A DNA stretch of 64,000 bases from Bacteroidota bacterium (GTDB taxonomy: Bacteria > Bacteroidota > Bacteroidia > Chitinophagales > Chitinophagaceae): positions 307,197-371,196 of the forward strand of contig JAFDXK010000003.1 in NCBI GenBank assembly GCA_018267965.1. The letters run 5' to 3'. Of the stretch, positions 9,234-18,663 are shown in pieces. Numbering within the stretch: position 1 is the stretch's first letter; each line of letters starts with the position of its first letter. Position numbers and translations under genes: made by a program. The notes under the pieces were generated by a model, which had not been told where the DNA came from, did not search any database, and saw nothing but the letters and a program-made list of their open reading frames with translations.

Positions 9234-10142
9234 TTAGTATACCCACATATCATGCTCTTTGTTGAAGATTTGCTCGTTAACTTTATTGCCTTCATATAAA
9301 GCCTCCAGATTCGTCATACCCTTCTCTTTGAAAGTAAGGTCGAATGGATTGCTAACTTTAGTAACCTTGCTTGCAAAGTATCTGTTTTGGAAGAAATCAT
9401 ACCATGTCATGCGAGCCATGTCATTATCAGGATTGAAAACCTCATACTGGGCAAGCATTGATGTGATCTCAGGATAGTATAACCAAAACACAGGTTGTGA
9501 GTTACGGTACGTACCATCATCGTTATATACGTCCCTGATAGGAGCTATACCAATGATTTGGCATTGCATACGGCCAGTATTTCTGTCGATATACCAATCT
9601 TCTTTCACGCGGTATTTGGTAACAGTTTCAGGGTCAAATTCACGCTGTTTGATAACAGTTTTCTCTTTACCTGTTTCAGGGTCAACAATCGTAAATGTAT
9701 CGGGCTTACCAATCATTAATTGAATAATTGCTTCCTGAGTGAGGGCAGAAGTAAAGCGATCATCCATATTAGAATATGCCTTCACTTTGCCTTTTTTAAC
9801 TGCGTCAAGAATAATTTCTATAAAGTATCCTCCACCTGTGTAATCATCACCGGGATAACGGAAAGCCATATTCTGCTTTTCGCGGATATCAATCTCACGC
9901 CATACCCTTTTTTTCATCATGATGTCAGCCTCGCGAACATATTGAGGAGCTAAAGGTGTATTTGTGTGCGGTACACGATCATACACACCATCTCTTACTA
10001 AAGAAGGTTTCCAACCATCAGTAACACCATCATAACTATTGAAGTTACTTACTGGGTCTGATGAATTTTGTGCAAAACCAACACTGCTTACCATTAGTAA
10101 AGCTGCTGAAGCTGCCACTCTGTATATTTTAAGAACACTCAT
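9234..10142 (-). CDS. gldN: Type IX secretion / gliding motility protein GldN (PorN)
   Basis: A 302-residue periplasmic protein with a signal peptide ending FAQ (about residue 25). The family core is clear: WREIDIREKQNMAFRYPGDD, then VKEDWYIDRNTGRMQCQIIG, QPVFWLYYPE and WYDFFQNRYFASKV. GldN/PorN binds the lipoprotein GldK/PorK to form the large periplasmic ring under the outer membrane that belongs to the type IX secretion system. It is the last gene of gldK-gldL-gldM-gldN, 40 bp after gldM and directly before the terminator. Length is normal for the family, and nothing suggests loss of function. Confidence 0.96.
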   Translation of the reverse strand: MSVLKIYRVAASAALLMVSSVGFAQNSSDPVSNFNSYDGVTDGWKPSLVRDGVYDRVPHTNTPLAPQYVREADIMMKKRVWREIDIREKQNMAFRYPGDDYTGGGYFIEIILDAVKKGKVKAYSNMDDRFTSALTQEAIIQLMIGKPDTFTIVDPETGKEKTVIKQREFDPETVTKYRVKEDWYIDRNTGRMQCQIIGIAPIRDVYNDDGTYRNSQPVFWLYYPEITSMLAQYEVFNPDNDMARMTWYDFFQNRYFASKVTKVSNPFDLTFKEKGMTNLEALYEGNKVNEQIFNKEHDMWVY

Positions 10143-10182
10143 AAACCAGGTACGATTTGCTTAATTTATAAAGTTAATATTT

Positions 10183-11739
10183 TTATCTTAATGTCAATGC
10201 TATTGCGTTCAAACTACGGGTAGTCCTATCAGGTCCAACAGCCTTAATTTCGTCAATAAACACCTTATCACCAGGTTTACACCTTGCAATAGCTTCTAAT
10301 ACTTGTTTGCTATTTTCAAATTTAGCACCTGTAACAGGGTAAGGACCTATAGCCTCGCCGCGTTTGGGTACAACACTGAATTGGAATGCGGTTACAACGA
10401 AACGAGCATCGAAGTCGAAATTATCTAAAGCAGCCAATACACCTATTTGCGCTTTGAAAACGTTAGTGAATATAGGAGCACTACTTACACCACCTACACG
10501 GGCTACAGGATCTGGGATACGTTTTACACGTATTTCCTGTCCACCCACTCTTTTCACTCCGTGGTCGGCAGTTTTAGCCATGATGTCAGCCATTATTTTA
10601 CCTGGAGTAGTAACCATAATGTTGAACTTACCTTTAGCATCACCCGCTGTAACATTAGCACCCGGAATGTTCAAAGAAACATCCTCTAATGAATAACCCG
10701 CAGCTGATACAGTTACAGGATTAGGTACACCAATATAGAACACGTTCATCTTGTCTAACTGCATAGAAGCACCTTCAGAACCCACTACATAACTGAATTC
10801 ATATGGACGGCTTTCTGTACGACCACCCATATCAAGAGTTACTGTACCGCGTACTTTTTGTTCGCCTACACCACTGGCATTAACTTCCCATGAAGCCAAA
10901 CCATTTTCAACTTTAGTAACGTGACCGCTGCTAGATGACACTGTAGGATTAACAGCTTTATTATATGCAGCCAGCATAATGCTTGCTTCAACTTTTTGGC
11001 CAGCTAACACATAGCTATTCTTAGGTACAGCTATAGCTTGTATTTCGTCAAATTTCACCTGAATATCACCAGCTTCTTTAGCTAACTGATTAACTACGGC
11101 TGCTTCACTGTTTCTAATGTCATTTTTGAATTTTGACAGCAAGGTTACAACCGCCATTGTAGGCATATTGTAGAAATAACCTGTAGCCCAATCACCCTGA
11201 GGATTATTATCTGTTTTTTCAGGATTAGCAACCTTAATAGGCATATCATTTTCAAACTGCTTCCTTACATCCGGGCTTACAAGGCTTAATAGTTTGGCTT
11301 TAAGATCTGCTAATTTCTTCTTGATCTCATCACCACCCTTTTGTTCTACCAACAAACGTGTGCTCGCATCAATATTATCTTTACGCTTGATGTCTTTTAC
11401 ACCGTTTTCTTCTTCATAGCCTCCTGATTCTTCAATCACTTTTTCTTGCCATCCGTCAAGATATTTGATCATTTCTTCAGCTGCCTTTTTAGCTTCTTTA
11501 GCCTTATCGTTAAATGGCTTTACACGAGCTTCCTGGCCAGTCTGATGCTCCTGATCTTCCAGCGCTTTATAAGTTTTATCATTCTTCTCTTTGATAGAAC
11601 TGTTTGACGCACTGATACTAGCATTAATTGTTTGGAACGCATGCAGAATTTCTGAAGACACGTTCAATGCCAGCATCGCCGTCAGTACCAAGTACATCAG
11701 GTTGATCATTATCTGCCGAGGCTCCTTAGGTATGGACAT
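10183..11739 (-). CDS. gldM: Type IX secretion / gliding motor protein GldM (PorM)
   Basis: A 518-residue protein with the invariant GldM start (MSIPKEPRQIMINLMYLVLT) and one membrane helix at about residues 10-28. A long helical first periplasmic domain (D1) follows, then three beta-sandwich domains. The last two (D3-D4, from about residue 327) begin MQLDKMNVFYIGVPNPVTV and include ARVGG, LDNFDFDARFVV and CKPGDKVF. GldM dimers pair with GldL in the inner membrane to form a proton-driven motor, and the periplasmic part reaches the GldK/GldN ring. A separate gene at 43061-43699 duplicates D3-D4. The gldM gene lies 55 bp after gldL and 40 bp before gldN. Confidence 0.97.
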   Translation of the reverse strand: MSIPKEPRQIMINLMYLVLTAMLALNVSSEILHAFQTINASISASNSSIKEKNDKTYKALEDQEHQTGQEARVKPFNDKAKEAKKAAEEMIKYLDGWQEKVIEESGGYEEENGVKDIKRKDNIDASTRLLVEQKGGDEIKKKLADLKAKLLSLVSPDVRKQFENDMPIKVANPEKTDNNPQGDWATGYFYNMPTMAVVTLLSKFKNDIRNSEAAVVNQLAKEAGDIQVKFDEIQAIAVPKNSYVLAGQKVEASIMLAAYNKAVNPTVSSSSGHVTKVENGLASWEVNASGVGEQKVRGTVTLDMGGRTESRPYEFSYVVGSEGASMQLDKMNVFYIGVPNPVTVSAAGYSLEDVSLNIPGANVTAGDAKGKFNIMVTTPGKIMADIMAKTADHGVKRVGGQEIRVKRIPDPVARVGGVSSAPIFTNVFKAQIGVLAALDNFDFDARFVVTAFQFSVVPKRGEAIGPYPVTGAKFENSKQVLEAIARCKPGDKVFIDEIKAVGPDRTTRSLNAIALTLR

Positions 11740-11794
11740 TCTTTAACTTTTACTGATGTTAAAAATTTAATTAATTCTAAAGATTCTCAACTTA

Positions 11795-12613
11795 TTAACG
11801 GCCTTGCATAGCAGCAAGCATGTTACCATATATTTGGTTCAATGTTGTTAAGTTCTTAGACAACAATGCTATTTGCTCTTTAGCAGCTACTGCATCTGTA
11901 GCACTTGATGCCATGGCATCAGAAGCACTTACCAAGTTGCTGTAGAATTTATTCATAGCTTTCAGGTGGTTGTTAGCATCCTGAAGTTCTACTTCATAAA
12001 TCTGGTTTAAAGAACCTAAATTTCTTGACAATACAACTACTTGTTCATGGAACTTAGCAGTATCATCAGCAGCATTGTTGAATGATGCCATTGTATTAGA
12101 AGCACCAACAAATGTATTTTTCATTTCGCCCAATGCACTTGCAGCTTCGCGAGCACTCTGAGAATATTCACCAGTTGCAGCTGTAACGTCAGAAATATCT
12201 TTGATTTGTTCAACAACTACACCAAAACGCTGGAAGTTTTCACCAAGCTTACGGATATTAGCCGGAGTCAGCATAGCATCTTCCATCATTTTATCCAATG
12301 AAGCTCCCGGAGATATTTTACCTGCAGCAGAATCGAAAGTAGTTCCTTTACGGTATGCTTCTACGTGTGGATTTTCATCAATATTTGGGTAGAAACGTTC
12401 CCAGTAATAGTCTTTGTGGGGCGGGAGCAAACCAAGCATCGCAAAGATGAATGCTTCAGTAAGCATACCTGCTGTCAACATAGGACCCGCACCATTCCAG
12501 TGCTGAATTTTAAATAATGCACCCAACAATACCACAGATGCGCCGAAACCAATGATAAGGTTTTTGATGTACTTACCCTGTTTGGTCTCAAAAAACAGTG
12601 CTAATGAATTCAT
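11795..12613 (-). CDS. gldL: Type IX secretion / gliding motor protein GldL (PorL)
   Basis: A 272-residue inner-membrane protein with two membrane helices (about 14-35 and 46-65). They carry the conserved motor segment IKNLIIGFGASVVLLGALFK and a second helix with a buried Glu (MLTAGMLTEAFIFAMLGLLP). The rest is a cytoplasmic helical tail rich in Ala/Ser/Met (ASNTMASFNNAADDTAKF, LSRNLGSLNQIYEVELQDAN, LSKNLTTLNQIYGNMLAAM). Five GldL surround two GldM in the known motor structure. The start is the ATG at 12611-12613. It follows gldK after 82 bp; that gap holds one copy of a tandem repeat that straddles the gldK stop. Confidence 0.96.
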   Translation of the reverse strand: MNSLALFFETKQGKYIKNLIIGFGASVVLLGALFKIQHWNGAGPMLTAGMLTEAFIFAMLGLLPPHKDYYWERFYPNIDENPHVEAYRKGTTFDSAAGKISPGASLDKMMEDAMLTPANIRKLGENFQRFGVVVEQIKDISDVTAATGEYSQSAREAASALGEMKNTFVGASNTMASFNNAADDTAKFHEQVVVLSRNLGSLNQIYEVELQDANNHLKAMNKFYSNLVSASDAMASSATDAVAAKEQIALLSKNLTTLNQIYGNMLAAMQGR

Positions 12614-12672
12614 CGTATTAAATTTTCTTAAGAGTTTTAAAAATAATTTCGTTTTCTTTTCTATCTACTATT

Positions 12673-12715
12673 ATTAACGTCTGTTAGTTAACGTATTAAC
12701 GTCTGTTAGTTAACG
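12673..12715. repeat. 22-bp tandem duplication over the gldK stop codon
   Basis: Two adjacent copies of a 22-base unit (core TTAACGTCTGTTAGTTAACG), at 12673-12694 and 12695-12715. The upstream copy, read on the minus strand, encodes the last residues LTNRR and the TAA stop of GldK; the other lies in the gldK-gldL gap. As 22 is not a multiple of three, the second copy is out of frame and untranslated. Confidence 0.9.
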
Positions 12716-13952
12716 CAGGGAATATTTCCTGATAAATACAACGGAAACCGATGTAAGCTTTTGCAGTATCAGCATATTCATAATCGCGAGTACTGTTCTG
12801 AAGATAGAATGCAACATCCCTCCAGCTACCACCGCGAATAACTTTACGTTTCATCCACTGAGGATCGCTTTCGCGCATTTTATATTCAATATTAGGGTTG
12901 ATATCCGCAACTGTCTGATAAGCTACGGCAAAATAAGAAGAGCTTGTCCATTCTGCCACGTTACCTGCCATGTTATAAAGACCGTAATCATTAGGCCAGT
13001 AACGGTCAACAGGTACAGTATACAAACCGCCATCAGCAGCATAGTTACCGCGTTGAGGTTTAAAGTTAGCCAGATAACAACCTTTCTTGTTTACAAGGTA
13101 TGGACCACCCCAAGGGTACGGAGACTCTGTACGGCCGCCGCGAGCTGCCCACTCCCATTGCATTTCGTTAGGCAACCTGAATTCGCCTTCAAAGTACATT
13201 TTGTTCTTTTCGCGGTCTTGCTTCCACAGCATAGTACGCCAGTTACAAAACGCCTGAGCCTGATGCCAGTTAACACCTACTACAGGATAATTATTGAATG
13301 AAGGGAACCAGTTGTATTGCATAGCAATTGGTTCGTTGTATGAATAAGTAAGTTGCCTTACCCAAACTGTCGTGTCAGGATATATAGCTATATCATGTAC
13401 CTCTTTAAAGTTATTACCTGATTGGCTTGGGTTAGCTACATTTTCTCTGTAGTTATATACCTCGTAGTGGTATACTAACTTAGAGTTAGCATATTCCTTT
13501 TTACCCCAACCTGTTTGTTCAGCAGGAGTATACAACTGAGCCAACTGATCTTGCAGGTCAGCATCTTTCCAGTTTATCTTCTTCGCCATGTCCAAACGCT
13601 GTCCACCATTAGGGTCGTCTATAACGTCACCCAAAATCTGGTGTGCCGTAGAGTCACGTACCCATGTGGTAAATTGGCGGTACTCCGCGTTAGAGATTTC
13701 TGTAGCGTCCATGTAAAAGCCGGTCAATTGAGAAGTACGTATCATCGCGTCATTCTTTCCGCGAACATCTTCATCGCTAGCTCCCATTTTTAACACTCCG
13801 GAAGGAACATACACCATACCAAGCGGAACTGGCGGCCTGTAGGTCATCTGGTTGTAATCTCCAACAAGCTGGCCTCCGTTGCCCGGTTTTCCGCAGCTGG
13901 CAGCTAATGCGAGTAATGCCACAGCCGAGATCTTCAGGGAAAGTTGTTTCAT
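12696..13952 (-). CDS. gldK: Type IX secretion / gliding motility lipoprotein GldK (PorK)
   Basis: A 418-residue lipoprotein: MKQLSLKISAVALLALAASC gives a signal peptide with a lipobox and lipidated Cys20. The body is a SUMF1/formylglycine-generating-enzyme-like domain (MVYVPSGVLKMGASDEDV, MDATEISNAEYRQF, VVGVNWHQAQAFCNW, NVAEWTSSSYF, VIRGGSWRD), which in GldK serves structure rather than catalysis. GldK forms the outer-membrane-associated ring with GldN. I start at the ATG at 13950-13952; the longer reading from 14072 adds 40 residues ahead of a perfect lipoprotein signal and is not credible. It is first in the gldKLMN operon, with about 186 bp between it and the YyaL-type gene. Confidence 0.96.
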   Translation of the reverse strand: MKQLSLKISAVALLALAASCGKPGNGGQLVGDYNQMTYRPPVPLGMVYVPSGVLKMGASDEDVRGKNDAMIRTSQLTGFYMDATEISNAEYRQFTTWVRDSTAHQILGDVIDDPNGGQRLDMAKKINWKDADLQDQLAQLYTPAEQTGWGKKEYANSKLVYHYEVYNYRENVANPSQSGNNFKEVHDIAIYPDTTVWVRQLTYSYNEPIAMQYNWFPSFNNYPVVGVNWHQAQAFCNWRTMLWKQDREKNKMYFEGEFRLPNEMQWEWAARGGRTESPYPWGGPYLVNKKGCYLANFKPQRGNYAADGGLYTVPVDRYWPNDYGLYNMAGNVAEWTSSSYFAVAYQTVADINPNIEYKMRESDPQWMKRKVIRGGSWRDVAFYLQNSTRDYEYADTAKAYIGFRCIYQEIFPALTNRR

Positions 13953-14138
13953 ACTACTGTTGTTATTGTTTTTGCTATTAGGCAAATAAAGTAAATTTTT
14001 TAGTCCGCAGGTACCTTTCCTGCAAAACCGATGCACAATATTTAAAGTTTTTTCCAAAAATGCAAGTCTCAAAAAAAAATTTGTTAAGAATTTTCAAGCT
14101 CCTTTCGGTTAAAGGGAAATCAAAATACGTCTTTTATT

Positions 14139-16157
14139 TCATTTATGCAAATACGCCAAAACATCAGCTGGCAAAGGCATTGGCGGCATACAACTTTCCT
14201 TGTCGCAAACATATATCATTTCTTCACCTGTCGAAAATTTGCCTTTTAGCAAGGGAATTTCAGATATTTCTTTTTGTGAAGTGACTATTACAACCTCAGG
14301 AAGAAAATATTTGTTCAAATCCCTTGCATTTTCTGTCGCTTTTTGCCCTGTACATACTACTGTTTTAAATCCGCTTTCCCAACGCTGCACCAACATCACC
14401 CAATAACCAAACGATGTAGGATAGCGCGATACGTTCTCAGCCATTTTTTGCAGCATAGAATACGCCTGTTCTACGTAAGCCGTTTTTTCAAAACACAAAC
14501 CTAATACCAGCAGATTGTGCGCCAGCACTGCATTTGCTGATGGTGTAGCTCCATCATAAACTTCTGTCTTTCGTACCGGAACATCATGATTATCAGCAGA
14601 AGTGTAATAACAAAAATCTCCATCCTCTGCTAAAAAGTAAACTGCAATTTGCTCCATAATACCGTCAGCCATTGTAAGCCATTGTTCATTGCCTCCTGCC
14701 GAGCTGAGCTGTATGCAAGCCTGTGCCAGATAAGCCAAATCATCAAGGTTAGCCGGTATTGTTGCCTTCCCTGCTTTGTAGCTATGTTTCCAATCACTAC
14801 CCTCCCGATAATATTTAACCATCTGGTTCATGTGCTCTTCAGCTATTCTGATGTAATCCTTGTTCTCCAATGCTTTCCCGGCTTTTGACAAAGCAATACT
14901 CATCAATGCGTTCCATGATAACAGGCATTTATCGTCTGTACCCGGCCTAACCCTGCTTTCCCTGACTTTCAAGAGTTTTTGTATTGCTGCAGCAATACGT
15001 TTATCCAACTCGTCCTCTGTTATTCCTGCTTCTGATGCTAATTGCGCCTTGTTTGCTGCTACATGAAGGATATTGGTGTGCTCCCAATTACCACTTTGAG
15101 TAACCCCCCAATATTTTGCTACGATTTCATCGCCTATCAGTTCATTCCATTCCGCCCATGTCCACGTGTAGTATTTACCCTCCTCACCTTCACTATCAGC
15201 ATCTAAAGCACTGTAATACAGTTTTTCTTTGTTTATTAACTCTTGATTAATAAACGTAATTGTTTTTTCAATTATTGTTTTATAATTATTTTTTTTTGTT
15301 AACGCATAGGCATCACTCAAAACACTCACCAAAAGGGCATTGTCATACAGCATTTTCTCGAAGTGCGGCACTAGCCATTTATCGTCGGTCGCATACCTTG
15401 CAAAACCACCCGCCAGTTGGTCGTAAATACCACCCTCTATCATTCTGTCAAGGCTTAATAATGCCTGTTGTAATGCTGCTTCATTATGGGTATATCGGTA
15501 ATGCTCTAAAAGGTAGCTGATAACCATAGTACCGGGAAATTTTGGTGCTCTGCCAAATCCACCATTGACAGTGTCTGCCTGCTTCAAAATATTGGTGGCT
15601 ATCTCTCCTGTTATACCATCTTTCCATGCCTTTCCTGTACTGCTAATTGCAGGTCTGGATACCTGCTTCAGGTACTGCAGCATCTGCTTACTCTGTGCAT
15701 CAATTTCATCAGGCTTATGCTGCCATATATCATTCATGCTCTCCAATACCTGCCTCCAAGATGCCCTGTTATACATGGGCTTAGGCGGGAAATAAGTACC
15801 TCCATAAAACGGCACACGTTCGGGGGTTGTAAATGCATTAAGCGGCCATCCTCCACTACCAGATATTGCCTGTATAGCATCCATGAAATAGTGATCTACA
15901 CCCGGGTGTTCTTCCCTATCTACTTTTATGTTGATAAAGTGCGTATTCATGTAGGCAGCTGTTTCTTCATCTTCAAAGCTTTCGTGCTCCATCACATGGC
16001 ACCAGTGGCAGGCAGAATAACCTATGCTAACTAAAACAGGCTTATTTTCTCTTTTCGCTACCTCAAAAGGTTCATCGCCCCAGGCATACCAATCAACAGG
16101 ATTATTAGCGTGTTGCAACAGGTACGGGCTTGATTCATGTATCAATCTGTTAGGCAT
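14139..16157 (-). CDS. Thioredoxin-domain protein of the YyaL/SPATA20 (DUF255) family
   Basis: A 672-residue protein that opens with the family signature [20 protein letters not shown]. An N-terminal thioredoxin-like domain follows with a CHWC pair (Cys50/Cys53, [14 protein letters not shown]). The remaining ~500 residues form an alpha/alpha barrel like that of N-acylglucosamine 2-epimerases and glycosidases ([62 protein letters not shown]). No signal peptide is seen, so it is probably cytoplasmic. The biochemical role of the family is not established. Length is normal and the frame is intact. It shares strand with gldK but a 186-bp gap lies between. Confidence 0.92.
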   Translation of the reverse strand: MPNRLIHESSPYLLQHANNPVDWYAWGDEPFEVAKRENKPVLVSIGYSACHWCHVMEHESFEDEETAAYMNTHFINIKVDREEHPGVDHYFMDAIQAISGSGGWPLNAFTTPERVPFYGGTYFPPKPMYNRASWRQVLESMNDIWQHKPDEIDAQSKQMLQYLKQVSRPAISSTGKAWKDGITGEIATNILKQADTVNGGFGRAPKFPGTMVISYLLEHYRYTHNEAALQQALLSLDRMIEGGIYDQLAGGFARYATDDKWLVPHFEKMLYDNALLVSVLSDAYALTKKNNYKTIIEKTITFINQELINKEKLYYSALDADSEGEEGKYYTWTWAEWNELIGDEIVAKYWGVTQSGNWEHTNILHVAANKAQLASEAGITEDELDKRIAAAIQKLLKVRESRVRPGTDDKCLLSWNALMSIALSKAGKALENKDYIRIAEEHMNQMVKYYREGSDWKHSYKAGKATIPANLDDLAYLAQACIQLSSAGGNEQWLTMADGIMEQIAVYFLAEDGDFCYYTSADNHDVPVRKTEVYDGATPSANAVLAHNLLVLGLCFEKTAYVEQAYSMLQKMAENVSRYPTSFGYWVMLVQRWESGFKTVVCTGQKATENARDLNKYFLPEVVIVTSQKEISEIPLLKGKFSTGEEMIYVCDKESCMPPMPLPADVLAYLHK

Positions 16158-16191
16158 GTTTAAAGGTAGGCAATTGCTTGTGAGAAAGCAT

Positions 16192-16224
16192 AAAACAAAA
16201 CTGCTCCGACAATTGTCGGAGCAG
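16192..16224 (-). terminator. Terminator after hemD
   Basis: A perfect 24-base palindrome (CTGCTCCGACAA and its complement, 16201-16224) is followed on the minus strand by TTTTGTTTTA. It ends the DUF4271/hemD transcript before the YyaL-type gene. Confidence 0.85.
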
Positions 16225-16247
16225 TGGAGAATATATTTCTTAACCTG

Positions 16248-17048
16248 TTACTTTTTCATATCACCGAGGTATTTCTCTAATGCCGAAACCATAGACGGAG
16301 CATTAGGTGCAGGTGCTTTTACATCAAGCCTTAAACCAGCATCTTCTATAGCTTTAGAGGTAGTTGGACCAAACGCGCCAATCAAAGTGCCATTCTGTTT
16401 AAACTTAGGGTCGAATTCAAATAATGTCTGCACACTAAAGGGGCTGAAAAACACTATCATATCATAGTGGTCTTTCATTACAGTTGCAATATCATTTGAT
16501 ACTGTGCGGTATAAGGTAGCTTCTGAGAAAGCTATCGAATTATTAGTAAGATATTGTCCGATGTCATTCTTGCCGTTATCTGCAGTTGGCAGTATAAACT
16601 TTTCGTTGTGTTTATGCTTACCTATTACCTCAAGCAAACCTTCGGTGCTGCCATCGGCCGAAAAGAAAACCTTACGCTTGCGATACAGGATAAACTTCTG
16701 CAAATACAAAGCAACTGCTTCTGTGATACAGAAGTATTTCATTTCCTGAGACACTTTTACTTTCAGCTCTTCGCAAATGCGGAAGAAATGATCGATAGCA
16801 TTACGGCTGGTAAAAATGATAGCAGTATGTTCAGGTATATCTACGCGTTGCTTACGAAAATCTTTACCGGCAAGGCCTTCAACACGAATGAACGGATGAA
16901 AAGCAAGCTTTACATCGTACTTCTTTGCCAAATCGAAATACGGAGATTTTTCCGTTTCAGGCTTAGGTTGGGTAATGAGTATTGCCCCAACTTTATTCTG
17001 TTCTTTTTTACCTGTGCTCTTCGCTTGTGAACGTTCAGCTTTTGCCAT
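16248..17048 (-). CDS. hemD: Uroporphyrinogen-III synthase
   Basis: A 266-residue HemD-family protein. After a basic, disordered N-terminus (residues 1-20) the two-lobed fold shows in VGAILITQPKPETEKSPYFD, TAIIFTSRNAIDHFF, YFCITEAVALYLQKF, FILPTADNGKNDIGQYL and DMIVFFSPFSVQTLFEFDP. The enzyme closes hydroxymethylbilane with inversion of ring D to give uroporphyrinogen III, the branch point to haem and sirohaem. Sequence conservation in this family is always low, but the order of blocks and the neighbouring DUF4271 gene (a usual Bacteroidota pairing) support the call. It lies 48 bp after DUF4271 and has its own terminator. No other haem genes sit beside it; hemW is nearby but on the other strand. 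Confidence 0.88.
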   Translation of the reverse strand: MAKAERSQAKSTGKKEQNKVGAILITQPKPETEKSPYFDLAKKYDVKLAFHPFIRVEGLAGKDFRKQRVDIPEHTAIIFTSRNAIDHFFRICEELKVKVSQEMKYFCITEAVALYLQKFILYRKRKVFFSADGSTEGLLEVIGKHKHNEKFILPTADNGKNDIGQYLTNNSIAFSEATLYRTVSNDIATVMKDHYDMIVFFSPFSVQTLFEFDPKFKQNGTLIGAFGPTTSKAIEDAGLRLDVKAPAPNAPSMVSALEKYLGDMKK

Positions 17049-17096
17049 ATTTGGGTTACACCGGGATATTTTGGGGGCTTGGTTCTTGGTGGAGAA

Positions 17097-17969
17097 TTAT
17101 AGTAATTCTTTCACTAAAAACTTCGCCAGCACTGCCAAAGGCAATAATTCCGAGGCGCAAAGGTACGTAAAAAAATGAAATTTGCTGTATTGAAAGAACG
17201 TACCGAATACCTGCCATGAGCGGATATACCTGCTGATAAATAGTACAGCAATCAGGCAGGTTGAAACAATGATTACAGGTCCGGCAAATGCAGGGCCAGA
17301 AAAAGCAAGAAAAAGGTCTACCGGAAACAATACCAATGCTATAATCTTATTGATAAGAAATATGTTGAATATATAGTGTTCTGTTATATCATCTATCTTA
17401 AAAACCCAACCACTAAATTTTATAACGAGGTATTTGACCAGGTAAATACAACCCATACCTGCTATGATTGCAGCCATCATATAGCCGGGTTCATTGAAAT
17501 GGTGTCGTTCCGGCACTATCGCCAGCATAACATAATACAGGTAAGCCCCGGACACTACAACAAAAAACAGGTTCATCACAATATTCGCTAACCCCGACAC
17601 CTCCAGTTGTTCTTTTGCTGCCCTTCCTTGCCCGGGGTTGCGCATAATGCGCCACAGGTTATCAAAGTATTTGGGTGTTGTATACCTCAATGCGCCTAAT
17701 ATCAATGCCAGCACCAGCAACAGGTAAAAATCAACAGACTTATCCTCCATCAGATGAGGGCGCTCTATGGCATAAATAATGTTATCTGTTCTTAAAAAGC
17801 CGTTTTTCAACAGCATACTGTCAACGCTTGCATTGGCAGCAGTAGATATTGCAGACTTATCAGTTACAACACCTATAGCATATTGTGGCAGCTTAACTTT
17901 TGAGGATGCAGTATTGCTATAGAGCATCGCAACAAACAAAAAGATTATTAGGACAAAAGAAAAGCGCAT
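17097..17969 (-). CDS. DUF4271 multi-spanning membrane protein
   Basis: A 290-residue integral membrane protein with an N-terminal signal-like helix (MRFSFVLIIFLFVAMLY), an extracytoplasmic segment of about 70 residues, then roughly seven membrane helices (for example FYLLLVLALILGALRY, MNLFFVVVSGAYLYYVMLA, MMAAIIAGMGCIYLVKYLVI). This is the DUF4271 layout found in Bacteroidota; function unknown. I use the ATG at 17967-17969. A TTG start at 18011 would overlap the upstream gene by 14 bp and put residues before the signal helix. It sits between a small secreted protein and hemD, probably in one transcript. Confidence 0.82.
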   Translation of the reverse strand: MRFSFVLIIFLFVAMLYSNTASSKVKLPQYAIGVVTDKSAISTAANASVDSMLLKNGFLRTDNIIYAIERPHLMEDKSVDFYLLLVLALILGALRYTTPKYFDNLWRIMRNPGQGRAAKEQLEVSGLANIVMNLFFVVVSGAYLYYVMLAIVPERHHFNEPGYMMAAIIAGMGCIYLVKYLVIKFSGWVFKIDDITEHYIFNIFLINKIIALVLFPVDLFLAFSGPAFAGPVIIVSTCLIAVLFISRYIRSWQVFGTFFQYSKFHFFTYLCASELLPLAVLAKFLVKELL

Positions 17970-17997
17970 GGTTGCAAATGTAGCTAACGAACAGTCA

Positions 17998-18537
17998 TTA
18001 ATGATTCTCAAGATTCAATAAACGCCTCATTTCGTTATAAATAATTTCCAGTTGGGGCTTATTTGCCTCTTTACAGCGCTCTAATGCCAGCGCCCTCGAA
18101 AGCCTGAAACATTTTTTCAGCGTCGTCTCACAGGTAATATCCATGTCATAAGACATCGCTTTTGCCCATTGATATTTGTACTCAGGTTTTACTGATGCAG
18201 AAAACAAAAGTTCTACTGCAGGGTCAGGGCTATTCTGAATATACTCCCTGCACATGGCACCTAAATGCTGCAACAATTTTTTGTCTGCTTTCATCAGCAT
18301 TTTACTTACCAGGAAGATATAAAACGGACGCGTGTCTTTATTCTCAGTACTCATACTATCAGCAATAGAGTATGTAACAGCATTATCTGCAGCTTGCATT
18401 TTACCGGAATGATAATCTTTTGCAGCCTGCGATACATTAGGCAGCCCCATGTAATATACCGTTGGCTTTAATGCCTGTGCATCCGCAGTCGTTACAACAC
18501 TGCACCAAAACAATATGCTTAGGGAGACTTTAAACAT
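17998..18537 (-). CDS. Hypothetical secreted protein, possibly helical repeat
   Basis: A 179-residue protein I do not recognise. It has a clear signal peptide (FKVSLSILFWCSVVTTADAQ). The mature part is helix-rich with four cysteines (including CRE, CETTLKKC and ERC). Nothing resembles an enzyme motif. It is the first gene of a run hypothetical-DUF4271-hemD, with 28 bp to the next start, so it may act in the envelope together with the DUF4271 protein. It is divergent from hemW. Confidence 0.65.
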   Translation of the reverse strand: MFKVSLSILFWCSVVTTADAQALKPTVYYMGLPNVSQAAKDYHSGKMQAADNAVTYSIADSMSTENKDTRPFYIFLVSKMLMKADKKLLQHLGAMCREYIQNSPDPAVELLFSASVKPEYKYQWAKAMSYDMDITCETTLKKCFRLSRALALERCKEANKPQLEIIYNEMRRLLNLENH

Positions 18538-18663
18538 TAATTATCCTCTGAAAAACTATACTAAAAATAACATTAGCCTGCGAAAACCAATATATTCAAG
18601 ACAGATTTTTTACAAATTCATATTAATGCTATCAGCTTACCTTTGCGCTTTAATTTCCTCTCG

